From assembly GCF_900096975.1 (NCBI RefSeq), contig NZ_FMYQ01000007.1, forward strand, positions 124,001 through 188,000: a stretch of 64,000 nucleotides of DNA, given 5' to 3'. This document shows positions 43,992-52,580 of this stretch, in pieces; within the stretch, counting starts at the first letter, position 1; every line of letters begins with the position of its first letter. Both the position numbers and the translations under genes were made by a program. The notes under the pieces were generated by a model, which was not told the origin of the DNA, searched no databases, and saw only the letters and a list, made by a program, of their open reading frames with translations. Origin of the DNA: Paraburkholderia lycopersici (GTDB taxonomy: Bacteria; Pseudomonadota; Gammaproteobacteria; Burkholderiales; Burkholderiaceae).

Positions 43992-45851
43992 ATGCGCGCG
44001 CGGGCTTCGGAGACCTCGTGGGCCGTTTCCGGCGTGCTGCTGGCCGTGGCGATCGCATTGCCCGCGTTCGCGAGCGGTTATGTCGTCGATGTCGGGCTCA
44101 CCATCATCACCTATGCGATCCTGGGGCTCGGGCTGAACATCGTCGTGGGTTACGCCGGGCTGCTCGACCTAGGCTACGCGGCGTTTTTCGCCATCGGCGC
44201 GTACACCACGGCGCTGCTCGAAACGCTGCTGCATTTCTCGTTCTGGGAGACGCTGCCGTTCAGTCTCGTGTTCGCGGGCGCTTCGGGTGTCGTGATCGGC
44301 TATCCCACGTTGCGCCTGCGCAGCGACTATCTCGCCATCGTCACGCTCGGCTTCGGCGAGATCACGCGCATCGTCGCCACCAACCTCGACATTACCGGCG
44401 GCCCGAACGGCATCTACGGCATCGAGCCTCCGAGGCTGTTCGGCTTCGAGTTCAGTTCGCCCCGCTCGGTGTACGCGCTCGGCATGGCGTTCTTCATCGC
44501 GGTGCTGCTGTTCGCGGTGCGGCTCGGGGACTCGCGGCTCGGACGCGCGTGGACCAGCATCCGCGAAGACGAAGCCGCCGCCGAAGCGGTGGGCGTCGCG
44601 ACGCTGCGCGCGAAGATGCTCGCCTATGTGATGGGCGCGCTGATCGGCGGCCTTGCCGGCAGCCTCTTCGCCGCGCGCTTCGGCACGATCGATCCCACGG
44701 CGTTCACCTATCTGCAGTCGGTCACGATCCTCATCGTCGTCGTGATGGGCGGGCGCGGCAGCATTCCCGGCGTCATCCTCGGCGCGGTGATCGTCGCGGG
44801 CTTGCCGGAGATGCTGCGCTTTTTGAACCTGTGGCGCATTTTCGGCTTTGCCGTCGCGCTCGTCGTGCTCATGTTGTTGCGCCCGCAAGGGTTGTGGCCC
44901 GCGCGCGCGCGCCGCGCCGCGCCGCGGCCGGAGGAGGCGACGGTGGCGCACGAGGCGGAGGCGGCGGAAGCGGCCGGCAAGGCGGGCGCCGCGGCCGTCG
45001 CCCTTGCCGACAGCAGCGCCATGAACGCCGCGGCCGCGCGCGAAACGCTGCTGGAAGTGCATGGTCTCGAGCGCCGCTTCGGCGGCGTGCGCGCCATCGG
45101 CGGCATCGGCTTCCAGGTGCGCAGCGGCGAAATTCTCGCGCTGATCGGGCCGAACGGCGCGGGCAAGACCACGGTGTTCAACTGCCTGACCGGCGTGATA
45201 CGGCCGAGCGGCGGGCGCCTCGTCTGGCGCGGCGAGCCGCTCGGCGGCGGCGCGCCGCATCGCAACGTGCATCGCGGCATTGCGCGCACGTTTCAGGGCA
45301 TCCGGCTCTTCAACCACATGAGTGCATTCGAGAACGTGCTGATCGGCATGGATCACCGGCTACGCACGCCGCTCGTGGCGGAACTGCTGGGCACGCGCGC
45401 GGCGCGGGCCGAGGCCGCCGGTCACGGAGCGCTCGGGCAGCGCTGGCTCGATCTCGTAGGGCTGGGCGCGCGCGCGAGCGAATATGCGTCGGACCTGCCG
45501 TACGGCGATCAACGCAGGCTGGAGATCGCGCGCGCGCTCGCGAGCCAGCCGCGCCTGCTGCTGCTCGACGAACCGGCCGCCGGGATGAATCCGACCGAAA
45601 AGCATGCGTTGATGGCGCAGATCCGCCGCATACGCGACCTCGGCGTGACGGTGCTGCTGATCGAGCACGACATGGCGCTCGTCATGGGCGTGTCGGATCG
45701 CATCATCGTGATGGATCACGGCGAGATCATTGCCGAGGGCGCGCCTGCGCAAATCCAGAACGACCCTGTCGTGATCGACGCGTACCTCGGCACGGCCGAG
45801 GAAGACGACCGGCCCGACGGCGCGGACGGGGAGAAGTCGCTATGGAACTAG
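43992..45851 (+). CDS. Fused ABC permease and ATPase (LivM-LivG)
   Basis: This 619-residue protein joins a LivM permease (about 1-310, with ITYAILGLGLNIVVGYAGLLDLGYAAF) to a LivG ATPase (about 350-605). An Ala/Glu-rich linker connects them. The ATPase has Walker A GPNGAGKTT, the Q-loop ARTFQGIRLF, signature-like LPYGDQRRLEIARAL, Walker B LLLLDEP and the H-loop IEHDM. In most genomes these are separate genes; the fusion fixes their stoichiometry. The stop overlaps the LivF start region (45,842). Confidence 0.92.
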   Translation: MRARASETSWAVSGVLLAVAIALPAFASGYVVDVGLTIITYAILGLGLNIVVGYAGLLDLGYAAFFAIGAYTTALLETLLHFSFWETLPFSLVFAGASGVVIGYPTLRLRSDYLAIVTLGFGEITRIVATNLDITGGPNGIYGIEPPRLFGFEFSSPRSVYALGMAFFIAVLLFAVRLGDSRLGRAWTSIREDEAAAEAVGVATLRAKMLAYVMGALIGGLAGSLFAARFGTIDPTAFTYLQSVTILIVVVMGGRGSIPGVILGAVIVAGLPEMLRFLNLWRIFGFAVALVVLMLLRPQGLWPARARRAAPRPEEATVAHEAEAAEAAGKAGAAAVALADSSAMNAAAARETLLEVHGLERRFGGVRAIGGIGFQVRSGEILALIGPNGAGKTTVFNCLTGVIRPSGGRLVWRGEPLGGGAPHRNVHRGIARTFQGIRLFNHMSAFENVLIGMDHRLRTPLVAELLGTRAARAEAAGHGALGQRWLDLVGLGARASEYASDLPYGDQRRLEIARALASQPRLLLLDEPAAGMNPTEKHALMAQIRRIRDLGVTVLLIEHDMALVMGVSDRIIVMDHGEIIAEGAPAQIQNDPVVIDAYLGTAEEDDRPDGADGEKSLWN

Positions 45852-46597
45852 GCACGCCGGCGAAGCTCCTCGAAGTGCGCGACCTGCGCGTGAACTACGG
45901 CAACATCGAAGCGCTGCACGGCGTTTCGCTCGACGTCGGGCCGGGCGAGATCGTCGCGCTGCTCGGGGCGAACGGCGCGGGCAAGACCACGACGCTGCGC
46001 ACCGTTTCCGGGCTGCTGCGGCCGCGCGCCGGGAGCATTGCATTCGAGGGACAGACGCTCGTCGGACTGCCGTCGCATCGCATCGTTGCGCTCGGCATCG
46101 GCCACGTGCCCGAAGGGCGGCGCATTTTCGGCGCGCTCACCGTGGAGGAGAACCTGCGTCTTGGCGGCTATCTGTTGCGGCGCGACGCTGCCGCGCTCGA
46201 TCAGGGCATTGATAAGGCATACGAAATGTTTTCGCGTCTTTACGAGCGCAGGGATCAGCTCGCCGGCACGCTGAGCGGCGGCGAGCAGCAAATGCTCGCC
46301 ATTGCGCGCGCGTTGATGCTCAAACCGAAGCTGGTGTTGCTCGACGAACCGTCCATGGGCCTCGCGCCCAAGCTCGTGCGCGCGATCTTCGAAGTGATCG
46401 CGCAGATCAGCCGGGCGGGCACGGCGGTGCTGCTCGTGGAGCAGAACGCGCGCCAGGCGCTGCGTATCGCGAACCGGGCCTATGTGCTGGAGGGCGGGCG
46501 CGTAGCGCTTTCGGGATCGGCCCGCGAACTCGCGGACGACAACCGCGTGCGCGCCACGTATCTCGGCGGCAGCGCGCTGCAGGCGGGGCAGGCCTAG
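45842..46597 (+). CDS. ABC transporter ATPase (LivF-like)
   Basis: This 251-residue ATPase has Walker A GANGAGKTTT, the signature LSGGEQQMLAIARAL, Walker B LVLLDEPSMGLAPKL and the H-loop LVEQNARQAL, all in LivF form. It starts 10 bases inside the end of the LivM-LivG gene and completes the five-component uptake system. It is convergent with the LytR-type regulator, with 33 bp between the stops and no obvious terminator. Confidence 0.93.
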   Translation: MELGTPAKLLEVRDLRVNYGNIEALHGVSLDVGPGEIVALLGANGAGKTTTLRTVSGLLRPRAGSIAFEGQTLVGLPSHRIVALGIGHVPEGRRIFGALTVEENLRLGGYLLRRDAAALDQGIDKAYEMFSRLYERRDQLAGTLSGGEQQMLAIARALMLKPKLVLLDEPSMGLAPKLVRAIFEVIAQISRAGTAVLLVEQNARQALRIANRAYVLEGGRVALSGSARELADDNRVRATYLGGSALQAGQA

Positions 46598-46630
46598 GAC
46601 GCCGCGACGGGGCTGAAGTGCGCGCGCGAG

Positions 46631-47521
46631 TCACATCTGCCGGAACAGGTGCGCGTACTGCCGGCTCACCGCGAGCGCGCTCGCGTGGCCGCGCAGGCGC
46701 AGCGTCATCCTGCCGAGCGCGTTGACGGAGGCGCTTTCCACCTGATCGACGTTGACCACGGTGCTTCTGTGGACCTGCCAGAAGCGCGCCGGGTCCAGTT
46801 GCGCGCACAGCTCCCGCAGGCTCGTGCGGATCAGCAGTTCGCCGCTGCGCGTCGTGACCACGACGTATTTGTCGGCGGCTTCGAAGTACAGAACATCTTC
46901 CACCGGCACCATGCGGATGTCGTTGCCGCTGGAGGCGCGCAGGTAACGCAGCGGCGCTTCGCGCGGCACGGCGTCGGCACTGCCTCGCGCGCCCGCGCGC
47001 GCTTCGCGTACGTCCTGCGTGATCGCCTCCAGTTGGCGCAGCACGCGTTGCAGGTCCGTCTGCATCTGCGGGGCCGCCGCGTCGTGTGTCGCGGCGCGTT
47101 CGAGCCGCGTGCGCAGGCGCTCCACCGTGCGCGCGAGCCGCGCGGACTCCACGGGCTTGAGCAGATAGTCGATGGCCGCGGCGTCGAACGCTTCTAGCGC
47201 GTAGGCGTCGTAGGCGGTGACGAACACGATCTGCGGCGGCCTCGCGAGATTCGCGCACGCGCGCGCGACGTCAAGGCCGGTCGCGCCCGGCATCGCGATG
47301 TCGAGGAACGCCACGTCGGGCTCGAGCGCGGCGATGCGCTCGATGGCCTCGTGACCGTTGCCGACCATCGCCGCGATGCGCAGTCCGGGCCAGGCGGCCG
47401 CGAGCTCGCGTTCGAGCGCGGCGGCGATGAGCGGTTCGTCTTCGGCGATCAGCGCGGCGGGCGTGCGCGAAGCGCGAGGCGCGGCGTCGCTGCGTTCGGC
47501 CGAATCGGCGCGGCGCTTCAC
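46631..47521 (-). CDS. LytTR-type response regulator
   Basis: This 296-residue protein starts at a GTG that overlaps the kinase stop (GTGA). A receiver domain (IAEDEPLIAAALERE, phospho-Asp in VAFLDIAMPG, YLLKPVES) is followed by a linker and a C-terminal LytTR DNA-binding domain (IRMVPVEDVLYFEAADKYVVV, FWQVHRSTVVNVDQV, AVSRQYAHLFRQM). It should bind direct repeats upstream of its targets when phosphorylated by the adjacent kinase. Targets are not apparent from the window. Confidence 0.92.
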   Translation of the reverse strand: MKRRADSAERSDAAPRASRTPAALIAEDEPLIAAALERELAAAWPGLRIAAMVGNGHEAIERIAALEPDVAFLDIAMPGATGLDVARACANLARPPQIVFVTAYDAYALEAFDAAAIDYLLKPVESARLARTVERLRTRLERAATHDAAAPQMQTDLQRVLRQLEAITQDVREARAGARGSADAVPREAPLRYLRASSGNDIRMVPVEDVLYFEAADKYVVVTTRSGELLIRTSLRELCAQLDPARFWQVHRSTVVNVDQVESASVNALGRMTLRLRGHASALAVSRQYAHLFRQM

Positions 47522-48654
47522 GGTGCCGCTCCATTCGTGTTCGCGCCGGCGGCATCGGGCAACGGCAGCCGCACGCGCGCAACGAGCCCGTGCGGCACGT
47601 TTTCGATCAGCGTGAGCGAGGCGCGATCGCCATAAAGCGCCGTGAGCCGTTCGCGCACATTGGCGAGACCGACGCCCGCGCCCTGCGTGCCTGGCGTCGT
47701 ACCGAATCCCGAGCCTGTGTCGGCCACGCTCAGCTCGAGATGCTGAGCGTCGCGGCGCGCGCTCACGTCGATCCGTCCGCCTTCGACCGCGCCCTGGATG
47801 CCGTGCTTGAGCGCGTTCTCCACGAGCGGCTGCAGCAGCATGGGCGGCACCGGGAGGTCCGCGCAATCGCGCGGCAGGTCGAGCGCGTAGGCGAGGCGCG
47901 GGCCGAGCCGCATGGCATGCACGGCGAGCATCGCGTCGAGCACCTTGAACTGCGCCGCGAGCGTCTCGCTTTGCGCGCGCGAAGCTTCCAGCGTCGCGCG
48001 CAAGAAGCGGTTGAGGCTTGCGAGCAGCGTGCGCGCACGCGGCGGATCGGACGCGATCAGGCTGTCGAGCGTCGCTAGCGTGTTGAAGAGAAAGTGCGGC
48101 TCGATCTGCGCCTGCAGCGCCTGCAGACGGGCGCCGAGCGCCGTGCGCTCGGCGGCTTCGCGCTGCCACGCCGCGCGCGCGACCTGCTCGCTCAGCTCCG
48201 CGATGCGCGTGCGCGACCAGCCATACCAGGTGACGAGCAGCGTGGCCGTGAGCGCGATCCAGCCGGTCAGCGCGAGGTCCTTCGTCGCGAACGCCTTGCG
48301 CAGGTCGAGCCCGAGCAGCAGGCTCGCGACGCCGCGTCCGAGCGCCGCGCCGAGCACGATGGCGAGCACCATCGCCACCGCGAGCCTCGGGCCCGTGAGC
48401 GCGTTGCGTCGCTGCAGATGAAAGCGGCCGAGGTCGAGCAGCAACATGATCGAGAGCCCGATCGCCTCGCTGAACACGAGGTTCCCGAAAAAGCTCTTGC
48501 CGATGCCGACGGCGGTGAGCGCCGCGGCAATCAGCGCATTGCCGATGACGACGATCACGCCCTCGCGCGCGAATCCGGCCAGCAAGACGTTCGCCGCGGG
48601 CGCGGGGAGCCGGGCGGCGGCGCTGGGAAACTCGACGTGCGTGCCAGGAATCAT
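47518..48654 (-). CDS. LytS/YehU-type sensor histidine kinase
   Basis: This 378-residue protein has four hydrophobic segments in the first ~150 residues, then a short coiled region and a His_kinase domain with the phospho-acceptor in QIEPHFLFNTLATLDSL. The ATPase domain has the N-box LLQPLVENALKHGI, DTGSGF and GVGLANVRERL. It pairs with the following LytTR regulator (GTGA overlap) and starts within the stop of the upstream DUF2306 gene (ATGA). The three are one operon. Confidence 0.92.
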   Translation of the reverse strand: MIPGTHVEFPSAAARLPAPAANVLLAGFAREGVIVVIGNALIAAALTAVGIGKSFFGNLVFSEAIGLSIMLLLDLGRFHLQRRNALTGPRLAVAMVLAIVLGAALGRGVASLLLGLDLRKAFATKDLALTGWIALTATLLVTWYGWSRTRIAELSEQVARAAWQREAAERTALGARLQALQAQIEPHFLFNTLATLDSLIASDPPRARTLLASLNRFLRATLEASRAQSETLAAQFKVLDAMLAVHAMRLGPRLAYALDLPRDCADLPVPPMLLQPLVENALKHGIQGAVEGGRIDVSARRDAQHLELSVADTGSGFGTTPGTQGAGVGLANVRERLTALYGDRASLTLIENVPHGLVARVRLPLPDAAGANTNGAAP

Positions 48655-49028
48655 GCGATCCAGCGTGTGACGATGAGATTGAGGAGCCGGTGCGGCGTCG
48701 CCACGGCGGCGAGCCCGGCCACGACGAGGGCGAAGAACGACCCGCGCATGGCCCGGCGATGACCGCGGACGTTGCCGTGGCGAATCGCCCAGATGGCGCG
48801 CCCGACGCTTGCGAACGTCATCAGCGAAAGGCCGTGGACCCAGGACAGATGCCCCGGATTCAGCTCGCGGATGTCGAACGAACTGAGCGCGGTGGCGCAC
48901 ATCGTCAGGGCCCAGAGGCGGCCGAGCCATTTGTGCCGCGGGCTGCCTTTTTCGGCCAGCATGACGGCGATTCCGAGTATGACAGAAAGCGTCGCGGCGG
49001 CGACGTGCGCCGCAATGAGGGCAGGCAT
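48651..49028 (-). CDS. DUF2306-type small membrane protein
   Basis: This 125-residue protein begins at the internal Met MPALIAAHVAAATLSVILG. Four hydrophobic helices are visible, with conserved-looking His residues (AAHVAAAT, GSPRHKWLGRLW) as in DUF2306 family members. Biochemical role unknown. Coupling to the LytS-like kinase suggests it helps signal sensing at the membrane or is its cofactor. Confidence 0.75.
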   Translation of the reverse strand: MPALIAAHVAAATLSVILGIAVMLAEKGSPRHKWLGRLWALTMCATALSSFDIRELNPGHLSWVHGLSLMTFASVGRAIWAIRHGNVRGHRRAMRGSFFALVVAGLAAVATPHRLLNLIVTRWIA

Positions 49029-49163
49029 GCTGGCTCTCCTTGGCAGGTCGAGCGGAGTCGATGGCTGCAGTGTGGAGAGCACGACGGCAATGGGCGAGGG
49101 AGCTGCGACGAAAGGCGCGAAAACCGGTGCGAACGGGGCGGGCGCGGCGCGAACGGTCGCGGC

Positions 49164-49625
49164 TCAGGCGGCGGGAACGGCCTTCGCCATTTCCGTGGTC
49201 CCGCTCCACCCGAGGTCCTCGTAAAGCGGACGTCCCTGCCCGGTGGCATGCAATATCGCGTAGGTGACGCCGCGCCGCGCGAATTCCTCGTCGGCGAGCT
49301 GCATGAGCCGGCGGGCCAGGCCGCGCCGCCGCGCGGCGGGTTCGACATAGACGTTGAGCACGTAGCCGCGCCGGTCGATGGCCGGATGCAACGGGTGCGG
49401 CGGCCAGTCGATCAGCATGAGCCCGACGCCCGCGACCGCCACGCCGTGCTCGCAGATCGCGTAGCCGAAGTAGCTGCCGTCGGCGAGGCGCGGTTCGAGC
49501 CACGCGCGAAAGTGTGCGGTCATCTCGCGCAGCGTGGTCTCGTCGCGGCCCGCTTCGCGAAACATCGCTTCGCGATGGCGGCAGACCCGTTCGAGATCGT
49601 CGGCGCAAAGCGCGCGGACATCCAT
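49164..49625 (-). CDS. GNAT-family N-acetyltransferase
   Basis: This 153-residue protein starts after a GGAGGAG site. The GNAT fold is shown by YVLNVYVEPAARRRGLARRLM (the acetyl-CoA pyrophosphate loop RRRGLA) and YAILHATGQGRPLYEDLGW at the C-terminus. Substrate unknown. It is 46 bp downstream of the stressosome operon on the same strand and may be read through from it. Confidence 0.9.
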   Translation of the reverse strand: MDVRALCADDLERVCRHREAMFREAGRDETTLREMTAHFRAWLEPRLADGSYFGYAICEHGVAVAGVGLMLIDWPPHPLHPAIDRRGYVLNVYVEPAARRRGLARRLMQLADEEFARRGVTYAILHATGQGRPLYEDLGWSGTTEMAKAVPAA

Positions 49626-49671
49626 GCGGTTCTCCTCCGGAAATGGACCGCACAGATTAACCCAACCTCGG

Positions 49672-51192
49672 CTAAAGCGGCGCGCTCCCGATTTCCCGCA
49701 GGATCTCGTCGAACGGCGCGGGCTTGACGAGGTGCCGGTCGAAGCCCGCCTCGCTGGCGGCCTGGCGGTCGCGCTCCTGGCCGTAGCCCGTGAGCGCGAT
49801 GAGCTGCACGTGCGCGGTGGCGGGCTCGGCGCGCAGCGCCTTCGCCACCGCATGGCCGTCCATGCCGGGCAGGCCGATGTCGAGAATCGCCACGTGCGGC
49901 TGGAAGCTCCGCGCGATCGCGAGCGCGCTGGGGCCGTCGTGGGCCATGCGCACGTCGTGGCCTTCGAGTTCGAGCAGCATGACCAGCGACGCAGCGGAGT
50001 CGACGTTGTCGTCCGCGACCAGCACGCGGCGGCGCTGCCGCGCCGCGTGTTCGCCGCTGCCGCGCGCCTGCGCGCGCGGCGTTTCGCACGGCGGCGCCTG
50101 CGCGAGCGGCAGGCGCACGACGAACTCCGAGCCGCGCCCGAGCCCGTCCGAATGCGCGCTCGCCGAGCCGCCGTGCAGCTCCGCGAGCTCGCGCACGAGC
50201 GCGAGGCCGATGCCGAGGCCGCCGTCGGCGCGCCTGAGCGCCTCGCGCGACTGCATGAAGAGATCGAATACGTAGGGCAGTTCGTCGGACGCAATGCCGA
50301 TGCCGTTGTCGCGCACGCGGATCAGCACGTCGAATGCGTCCGATTCGAGCCGCAGCGTGATCTCGCCGCCTTCGACGGTATATTTCGCGGCGTTGGAAAG
50401 CAGGTTGCTGATGATCTGCGCCACGCGTATCGCGTCGCCGGTTGCGTGGCACGGCTCGCAGTCGATCTCGACCGTGAGCTTTTGCGCTTTCGCGTCGAGA
50501 AAGGGGCGGCTCGTTTCCACGGCGATCGCGACGATCTCGCGCAGGTCGAGCGTGCCCATCTGCAGCGTGATTTTGCCGTGCGAGATGCGCGAAACGTCGA
50601 GCAGGTCGTCGACGAGACGGCCGAGATGCTCGACCTGGCGGCTCGCGATGAGCCGCGCGTCGGCGCGCATGGCGTCGTTTGCGCCGTGGCGCGGGTCGAG
50701 CAGCTCGATGGCGTTGCGAATCGGCGCGAGCGGGTTGCGCAGTTCGTGCGCGAGCGTGGCGAGAAAGCGGTCCTTGCGGCGGTCGGCGTCGCGCAGCGCT
50801 TTTTCGGCGGTGTAAAGGCGCAGGAGCGCACGCACGTTCGCGACCAGTTCGGCGGGCTCGACGGGCTCGGTGAGGTAGCTGTCGGCGCCGCCTTCGAGCG
50901 CGAGGATCTTGTCGCGCGTCTGGACCGCGGCGGCCGAGGTCTGCAGCACGAGCGTGGCGTTCGTTTCGGGATCGGCCTTGATGAGGCGGCATACCTCGAT
51001 GCCGCTAATGTCGGGCAGCTTCACGTCGAGCAGCACGATCGCGGGCGCTTCTTCGCGCACGGCCTCGAGCGCGGCCTGGCCCGTCGCGGCCTCGATCACG
51101 GCGTAGCCCGCGTGGCGCAGCACGCGCGACTTCACGTAGCGCGCGCCTTCGTTGTCGTCGACGTTGAGAATGAGCGTGGCGTGCGCGTTCAT
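49672..51192 (-). CDS. Hybrid REC-histidine kinase-REC protein
   Basis: This 506-residue soluble protein starts in an ATGA overlap. It has an N-terminal receiver domain (NVDDNEGARYV, phospho-Asp in IVLLDVKLPDISG), a HisKA domain (FLATLAHELRNPLAP), an HATPase domain (NLLSNAAKYT, DNGIGI, GGLGIGLALV) and a C-terminal receiver (VADDNVDSAASL, ILDIGLPGMDG). It is the last gene of the stressosome operon and probably the output stage that passes phosphate to an unlinked partner. Confidence 0.9.
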   Translation of the reverse strand: MNAHATLILNVDDNEGARYVKSRVLRHAGYAVIEAATGQAALEAVREEAPAIVLLDVKLPDISGIEVCRLIKADPETNATLVLQTSAAAVQTRDKILALEGGADSYLTEPVEPAELVANVRALLRLYTAEKALRDADRRKDRFLATLAHELRNPLAPIRNAIELLDPRHGANDAMRADARLIASRQVEHLGRLVDDLLDVSRISHGKITLQMGTLDLREIVAIAVETSRPFLDAKAQKLTVEIDCEPCHATGDAIRVAQIISNLLSNAAKYTVEGGEITLRLESDAFDVLIRVRDNGIGIASDELPYVFDLFMQSREALRRADGGLGIGLALVRELAELHGGSASAHSDGLGRGSEFVVRLPLAQAPPCETPRAQARGSGEHAARQRRRVLVADDNVDSAASLVMLLELEGHDVRMAHDGPSALAIARSFQPHVAILDIGLPGMDGHAVAKALRAEPATAHVQLIALTGYGQERDRQAASEAGFDRHLVKPAPFDEILREIGSAPL

Positions 51193-52580
51193 GGGGTCGC
51201 GTCCCCCGACGTCTCGCGTTCGTCCTCGACGGACGACGCGAGGCGCACCGGCACGTTCAGGCGAAACGTCGAGCCCACGCCCAGTTCGCTTTCGACGCCC
51301 ACCTCGCCGCCCAGCAGCGCCGCGAGCTTGCGGCACAGCGGCAGGCCGAGGCCTGTGCCCTTCACGCGCTGCTGGAGGCGGTTCTGCACCTGGCCGAACT
51401 CCTCGAAAATGATCTGGTGGTGTTCGGGCGCAATTCCGATGCCCGTGTCCGCGACGAAGAAGGTGATGCGATCGCCGCGGGCGTCGCACTGCGCGCCCAC
51501 GCGGATCTGGCCGCGCTCGGTGTACTTGAGCGCGTTCGAGACGAAGTTGCGCAGGATCTGCGTGAGCTTGGGCTCGTCGGTGTAAAGGCGCGGCAGGCGC
51601 GCCGTGGACGCGAATTCGAGCGTGACGTGCGGCGTATCGAGCAGCGGCGTGAGCATCGTGCGCAGCGCGGCGAACAGGTCGGCGGAATCGAACCACGCCG
51701 GCACGACCTCCGTCTTGCCCGCCTCGATCTTCGCGAGATCGAGCAGGTCGTTCACGGTCTCGCCCAGCGTTTGCGCAGACGAAAGAATCAGCCGGACCTG
51801 GCGCTCCTGCTCCACGCTCAGGTCGCCGTCGAGCCGGTTGAGCAGCAGGTTCGCGAGCGCGCGGATCGAGCTGAGCGGCGTGCGCAGTTCGTGGCTCATG
51901 TTCGAGAGGAAGCGCGTTTTCATCATGTCCGCGCGGCGCAGTTCCTCGGCACGCTCGTCGAGCTCGGCGTAGAGCGCCACGACGCCGCGATTGGTCGCCT
52001 CCAGTTCCTGCGTGAGGCGCGCGAGTTCGTCCTGGCGCTCGCGCAGTTCGTCGAGTGCGGCGAGCAGCTCGCGGTTCTGCTGCCGCAGTTCTTCCAGCGA
52101 ATCGTGTTGCGCGCCGCGCCGGGACAGTTCCCGCACGATGCGCTCGATATCCGCGCCCTGCACCCGCGCGCGCTCGCCCGGCAAGACGCGCGCCATGCGG
52201 ACGGTCGTGCCCTCGCCGGCCGCGGAGCGGATGTCGAAGCAGTCCATGAGGCGGCGGCTGCCCGCGATGCCGAGACCCATGCCGCCCGGCGAGCGATACG
52301 TGCCGTCCAGCACGGCGGCGAGGTCGCGCACGCCGGGGCCGCGATCGCTCACTTCGATGGCGAGCGCCTGGCGCGGCCGCTCGCCGTCGAGCGCGAACGT
52401 CACGCCGCCGCCGCCCGCGTACTCGAACGCATTGCGGGCGATTTCGGAGACGGCGCTGGCAATGCGCGTCTGGTCGAGCGGCGAGAAGCCGAGTCCGGCT
52501 GCGAGCTCGCGCGCCCGGCGGCGCGCGGCGGCGACGTCCTGGGCGGATTCAAGCCGGATGCGCAGCAGGGGCGTGTTCAT
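51189..52580 (-). CDS. Histidine kinase with N-terminal RsbT/RsbW-like ATPase domain
   Basis: This 463-residue protein begins with a complete anti-sigma-type GHKL domain (about 1-135: SAVSEIARNAFEYAGGG, DRGPGV, GGMGLGI). A coiled coil (about 150-215) and a full HisKA/HATPase kinase follow (FLSNMSHELRTPLSS, NFVSNALKYT, DTGIGI, GTGLGLPL). It thus has two ATP-binding domains. The front domain resembles RsbT, the stressosome switch kinase, so it may be the contact point that takes the stressosome signal. It overlaps both neighbours (32 bp upstream, 4 bp downstream). Confidence 0.88.
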   Translation of the reverse strand: MNTPLLRIRLESAQDVAAARRRARELAAGLGFSPLDQTRIASAVSEIARNAFEYAGGGGVTFALDGERPRQALAIEVSDRGPGVRDLAAVLDGTYRSPGGMGLGIAGSRRLMDCFDIRSAAGEGTTVRMARVLPGERARVQGADIERIVRELSRRGAQHDSLEELRQQNRELLAALDELRERQDELARLTQELEATNRGVVALYAELDERAEELRRADMMKTRFLSNMSHELRTPLSSIRALANLLLNRLDGDLSVEQERQVRLILSSAQTLGETVNDLLDLAKIEAGKTEVVPAWFDSADLFAALRTMLTPLLDTPHVTLEFASTARLPRLYTDEPKLTQILRNFVSNALKYTERGQIRVGAQCDARGDRITFFVADTGIGIAPEHHQIIFEEFGQVQNRLQQRVKGTGLGLPLCRKLAALLGGEVGVESELGVGSTFRLNVPVRLASSVEDERETSGDATP

